Shown: positions 61,493 to 64,000 of the stretch, in pieces
How the letters are laid out: the number at the start of each line of letters is the position of its first letter
Position numbering within the stretch: the first letter of the stretch is position 1
NCBI GenBank assembly: GCA_963629305.1
Contig: CAVGIJ010000007.1
Location: 24,755 to 88,754 of the forward strand
Reading direction: 5' to 3'
DNA length: 64,000 nt
DNA from: UBA1227 sp963629305
Lineage (GTDB): Bacteria > Bacillota > Clostridia > Oscillospirales > Acutalibacteraceae
The notes under the pieces: generated by a model
The model's database searches: none
What the model was told of the DNA's origin: nothing
The model's input: the letters and a program-made list of their open reading frames with translations, nothing else
Translations under genes and position numbers: made by a program

Positions 61493-62736
61493 GTTCTGTA
61501 ATCTCCGTTTATCTTTACATAATCATAAGTGAGGTCACACCCCCACGCTGTTGCGTCTTCACTGCCATCGTTTAAGTTTATTAGAATAAGAATCTCATCG
61601 GCAGAGAGAACCTTTGCTGCAAGTTCCTCTGAAAACTCGACGCCGGATCCGTCCTTACATACATTTACTTCACCGTGTTCACTCTTAAGCGAAACATCTA
61701 CTCTTGAGATGTCAAATTCCGCAGGTGCGTATCCAATGGCACAAAGTATGCGACCCCAGTTTGCATCCTCACCGAACATTGCCGCTTTAGTAAGGTTTGA
61801 GCATATAACTGATTTTGCCACAATAATTGCCGTGTCCTTGTCCTTTGCTCCCGAAACGACACACTCAAGCAGCTTTGTTGCCCCTTCTCCATCCTTTGCA
61901 AGCATTCTTGTGAGATTTGCCATAACCTCATAAAGAGCTTCTTTAAAAGTATCAAATGCATCACCGTGAGCATTTATCTCCTCATTGGAACTTAACCCGT
62001 TTGCCATGAGGGAAACCATATCGTTTGTCGATGTATCCCCGTCAACAGACAAACAGTTGTAAGTAATCTTAACTATTTCCGATAAGGCTTCCTGCAAAAG
62101 CTTTGCGGAAATATTGCAATCAGTCGTGATAAAATTGAGGGTTGTAGCCATATTCGGGTGAATCATACCTGAGCCCTTTGCCATGCCACCCATATGACAC
62201 ACTGTGCCGTTTATCTCAAATTCAACGGCATATTCTTTTTCAAATGTATCTGTTGTCATGATAGCGGAGGCAGCTTCATGATTTTTATTGTAATCAAGAT
62301 TTTTAACAAGTTTTGGCACTGCCTTCTTTATGGGTTCAAGAGGAAGCACCTGTCCTATAACACCTGTAGATGCAACAATAACCTGTTCTCTTGGAACGGA
62401 AAGAGCATCTGCCACAAGTGTGCACATGGCATCCGCTTTTTCAACCCCGTCGGCATTACACGTATTGGCATTTTTTGAATTTGCGATGACTGCTACTGCC
62501 TTGTTGCCCGACTTTGCAAGATGTTGTTTTGTAACAATAATCGGTGCACCTTTTACCTTATTCTGCGTGTAAACAGCGGCTGCGTTGCACGGTACATCGC
62601 TTACAAAAAGACATATGTCGTTTTTGTGCTGTATGTTTGGATCATAGCCCTCAACCGCAACAGCCTTTACTCCACAGTACATGCCACTCGCCTTAAAGCC
62701 TTTGGCAGCACATATTCCCCCGTTTATAACTTTCAT
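61489..62736 (-). CDS. argJ: Ornithine acetyltransferase/N-acetylglutamate synthase
   Basis: Recycles the acetyl group from acetylornithine to glutamate and may also use acetyl-CoA. Autocleavage and catalysis depend on the threonine in KGSGMIHPNMATTL, present here. ANSKNANTC, STGVIGQVLP and the C-terminal EDANWGRILCAIGY follow family pattern. 415 residues; start ATG 62736 after GAGGGG. argA is thus not strictly needed. Confidence 0.95.
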   Translation of the reverse strand: MKVINGGICAAKGFKASGMYCGVKAVAVEGYDPNIQHKNDICLFVSDVPCNAAAVYTQNKVKGAPIIVTKQHLAKSGNKAVAVIANSKNANTCNADGVEKADAMCTLVADALSVPREQVIVASTGVIGQVLPLEPIKKAVPKLVKNLDYNKNHEAASAIMTTDTFEKEYAVEFEINGTVCHMGGMAKGSGMIHPNMATTLNFITTDCNISAKLLQEALSEIVKITYNCLSVDGDTSTNDMVSLMANGLSSNEEINAHGDAFDTFKEALYEVMANLTRMLAKDGEGATKLLECVVSGAKDKDTAIIVAKSVICSNLTKAAMFGEDANWGRILCAIGYAPAEFDISRVDVSLKSEHGEVNVCKDGSGVEFSEELAAKVLSADEILILINLNDGSEDATAWGCDLTYDYVKINGDYRT

Positions 62737-62819
62737 TAGCTAACCCCTCTGTAATTGATTAAATATATAAATATTGTTTTTCCTACTAACTCATTTAAAA
62801 GAATTCCATCTACACTCCG

Positions 62820-63761
62820 TTACAGTGAAAGCCCCTCAGTCTCTTTAAAGCCGAGCATAAGATTCATATTCTGAACGGCGGCGCCCGATGCACCTTTTCC
62901 GAGGTTGTCAAACACGGATGTTATTGTAATTCTCTCATCATTTCCGCATACGGTTATTTTCAGCGTATCTTTTCCGCAAAATGTATTTGAAGACAACATA
63001 CCGGTTGTCACAACCTGCGGATTTACATTTATGAGTGCTTTGTTTCTGTATTTTTCAAAAAGCATATCACAGATTTGCTGTGCAGTAAATCCATTAAGCA
63101 TTTCTTTGTGGAGCATAACAGTGGTCTCCATTCCCTTGTAGTAGTCGTCAACTATAGGGAGAAATACCGGTGCGGTATTCAGTCCGCACACCTTAACAAT
63201 TTCGGGAATATGTTTGTGCTCCTGTGACAATCCGTATGCTCTCGGAGCAAAATACTCTTCCGGTTTATTGTCGGCTTCATACTCAGCAATCATCTTTTTT
63301 CCGCCTCCGGAATAACCGGTAAGTGAAAATGCGGTAAGCAATGCAGATTTATCAATGATTCCGAGTTCCGCAAGCGGATATACAACAGATATAACGCCTG
63401 TCGCATGACAACCGGGATTTGCAACGAATTGCGAATTGATTATCTTTTCTCTGTACTCATAAGAAAGTTCCGAAAATCCGTAGGCCCAATCTGGACTTGT
63501 TCGGTGCGCGGTCGATGCGTCAATTATTTTAGTATGTTTGTTTTCTTTGTCAAGCAGTGCAACTGCTTCAATTGCAGCTTTATCCGGAAGACAGAGAAAA
63601 ACCAGATCAGCCTCATTTATAAGTTTTTTTCTCTCATTTTCATCCTTGCGTTTATCATCATCAATAAGGAGAAGTTCAATATCCTCTCTGCCTTTCAGAC
63701 GGTCGGATATTTGAAGCCCCGTTGTACCCTCTTTGCCGTCAATAAAAATTTTTGGTTTCAT
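62820..63761 (-). CDS. argC: N-acetyl-gamma-glutamyl-phosphate reductase (type 2)
   Basis: NADPH-dependent reductase, third step of ornithine synthesis. IFIDGKEGTTGLQI is the nucleotide loop, VANPGCHATG holds the catalytic cysteine, and GYSGGGKKMI and EHKHIPEI follow. 313 residues and a compact N-terminal domain mark the short type 2 family. Start ATG 63761 after GGGGTG. First gene of the operon. Confidence 0.94.
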   Translation of the reverse strand: MKPKIFIDGKEGTTGLQISDRLKGREDIELLLIDDDKRKDENERKKLINEADLVFLCLPDKAAIEAVALLDKENKHTKIIDASTAHRTSPDWAYGFSELSYEYREKIINSQFVANPGCHATGVISVVYPLAELGIIDKSALLTAFSLTGYSGGGKKMIAEYEADNKPEEYFAPRAYGLSQEHKHIPEIVKVCGLNTAPVFLPIVDDYYKGMETTVMLHKEMLNGFTAQQICDMLFEKYRNKALINVNPQVVTTGMLSSNTFCGKDTLKITVCGNDERITITSVFDNLGKGASGAAVQNMNLMLGFKETEGLSL

Positions 63762-63790
63762 ATCTGCCACCCCTTTCAAAAGACAATATA

Positions 63791-63804
63791 TGTATAATAA
63801 TACA
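63791..63804. promoter_or_regulatory. ARG-box-like operator over the argC -10
   Basis: TGTAT-AATA-ATACA, a perfect palindrome of the ArgR/AhrC form TGNAT, four A/T, ATNCA. It contains the -10 box, so binding would block the promoter. Confidence 0.7.
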
Positions 63805-63822
63805 AACTTTCTGTATATTCAA
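63794..63822 (-). promoter_or_regulatory. Promoter of argC-J-B-D
   Basis: Minus strand TTGAAT (63822-63817), 17-bp spacer, TATTAT (63799-63794). Confidence 0.7.
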
Positions 63823-63864
63823 GAGCAAATTTGCATATTTATTAATTATATTCGAAAAAAAGAT

Positions 63865-63893
63865 GTGAATATGCATTTTTATTGCATATTCAC
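63865..63893. promoter_or_regulatory. Long inverted repeat upstream of argC
   Basis: Perfect 11-bp arms GTGAATATGCA / TGCATATTCAC with a seven-base centre. It could be a second ArgR site about 45 bp upstream of the -35, or, since ATCTTTTTTT follows on the minus strand, the terminator of a gene beyond the edge. The rest, 63894-64000, is AT-rich with no gene seen. Confidence 0.55.
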
Positions 63894-64000
63894 TCCAAAA
63901 ATTCTTGTAATTCTGTATTTTCTATTCAATATAGATCAATTTTTTATAGATTTTCTCTCAAAAATTCAATTTCATTTTTATCGGTGATCCCTCTATATAT

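Overview
The window is a moderate-GC Clostridia (Firmicutes) chromosome segment. It most resembles a gut Oscillospirales/Ruminococcaceae-type anaerobe. The grounds are the yicC-remA-gmk-rpoZ-priA-def-fmt-rsmB-rlmN block (the Bacillus yloC-to-yloN order without coaBC), scpAB, cdaA-cdaR, a sporulation protein YtfJ, Rex, a HisZ-type his operon and sigma-A-like promoters (TTGACA, 17 bp, TATAAT). A run of 10 N flanked by a duplicated 9-mer (47329-47338) shows the sequence is a scaffold, probably metagenome-assembled. There are no rRNA genes, CRISPR arrays or intact mobile elements; one tRNA-Leu is present.

Layout. 1-9054 (minus): RNA modification, translation and replication housekeeping genes. 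9176-12735 (minus): M50 protease, scpA, scpB, a DUF2953 protein and YtfJ from one promoter. 12751-20761 (minus): ispF, diadenylate cyclase cdaA and cdaR, an FG-GAP-like anchored protein, a response regulator/histidine kinase pair, a DUF1385 protein and prmC, joined by short gaps or overlaps. 20820-23590: cyclophilin, a DUF695/RraB-like protein, a tiny surface-protein-like ORF behind a ribosome-site hairpin, a TVP38-family membrane protein and tRNA-Leu. 23611-31962: a complete histidine operon in the order hisZG(fused)-D-C-B-H-A-F-I-E-phosphatase, with a strong palindrome at its start site. 31952-38728: accessory region with a degenerate MocR regulator, a nuclease relic, an orphan pilin, a DUF2804 protein and a secreted neutral-ceramidase-like enzyme; the last two have look-alike promoters. 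38870-47258 (minus): tsf, rpsB, a ComEC-like metallo-hydrolase, YgiQ radical SAM, FtsK/SpoIIIE and UppP. 47422-52116 (plus): aconitase, isocitrate dehydrogenase, Rex and an unknown gene, then a deleted spoIIID relic. 52125-59305 (minus): larE-larB-larC cofactor genes preceded by phosphohexomutase, a GNAT protein and two M42 peptidases. 59442-63822 (minus): argC-J-B-D with an ARG-box-like operator over the -10.

How the parts fit. The acn-idh-rex operon makes 2-oxoglutarate, the carbon skeleton for glutamate and so for the arg operon; a Rex-like site just after its promoter suggests control by NADH/NAD ratio and by Rex itself. The his and arg operons each carry an operator-like palindrome at the promoter, so end-product repression is the likely mode of control. 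The most interesting points are the spoIIID internal deletion, two small-ORF leaders in which the ribosome-binding site sits inside a strong hairpin, the CTG start of rlmN, the HisZ-HisG fusion, the MocR protein that has lost its PLP lysine, and the larE leader that would fold only in read-through transcripts.
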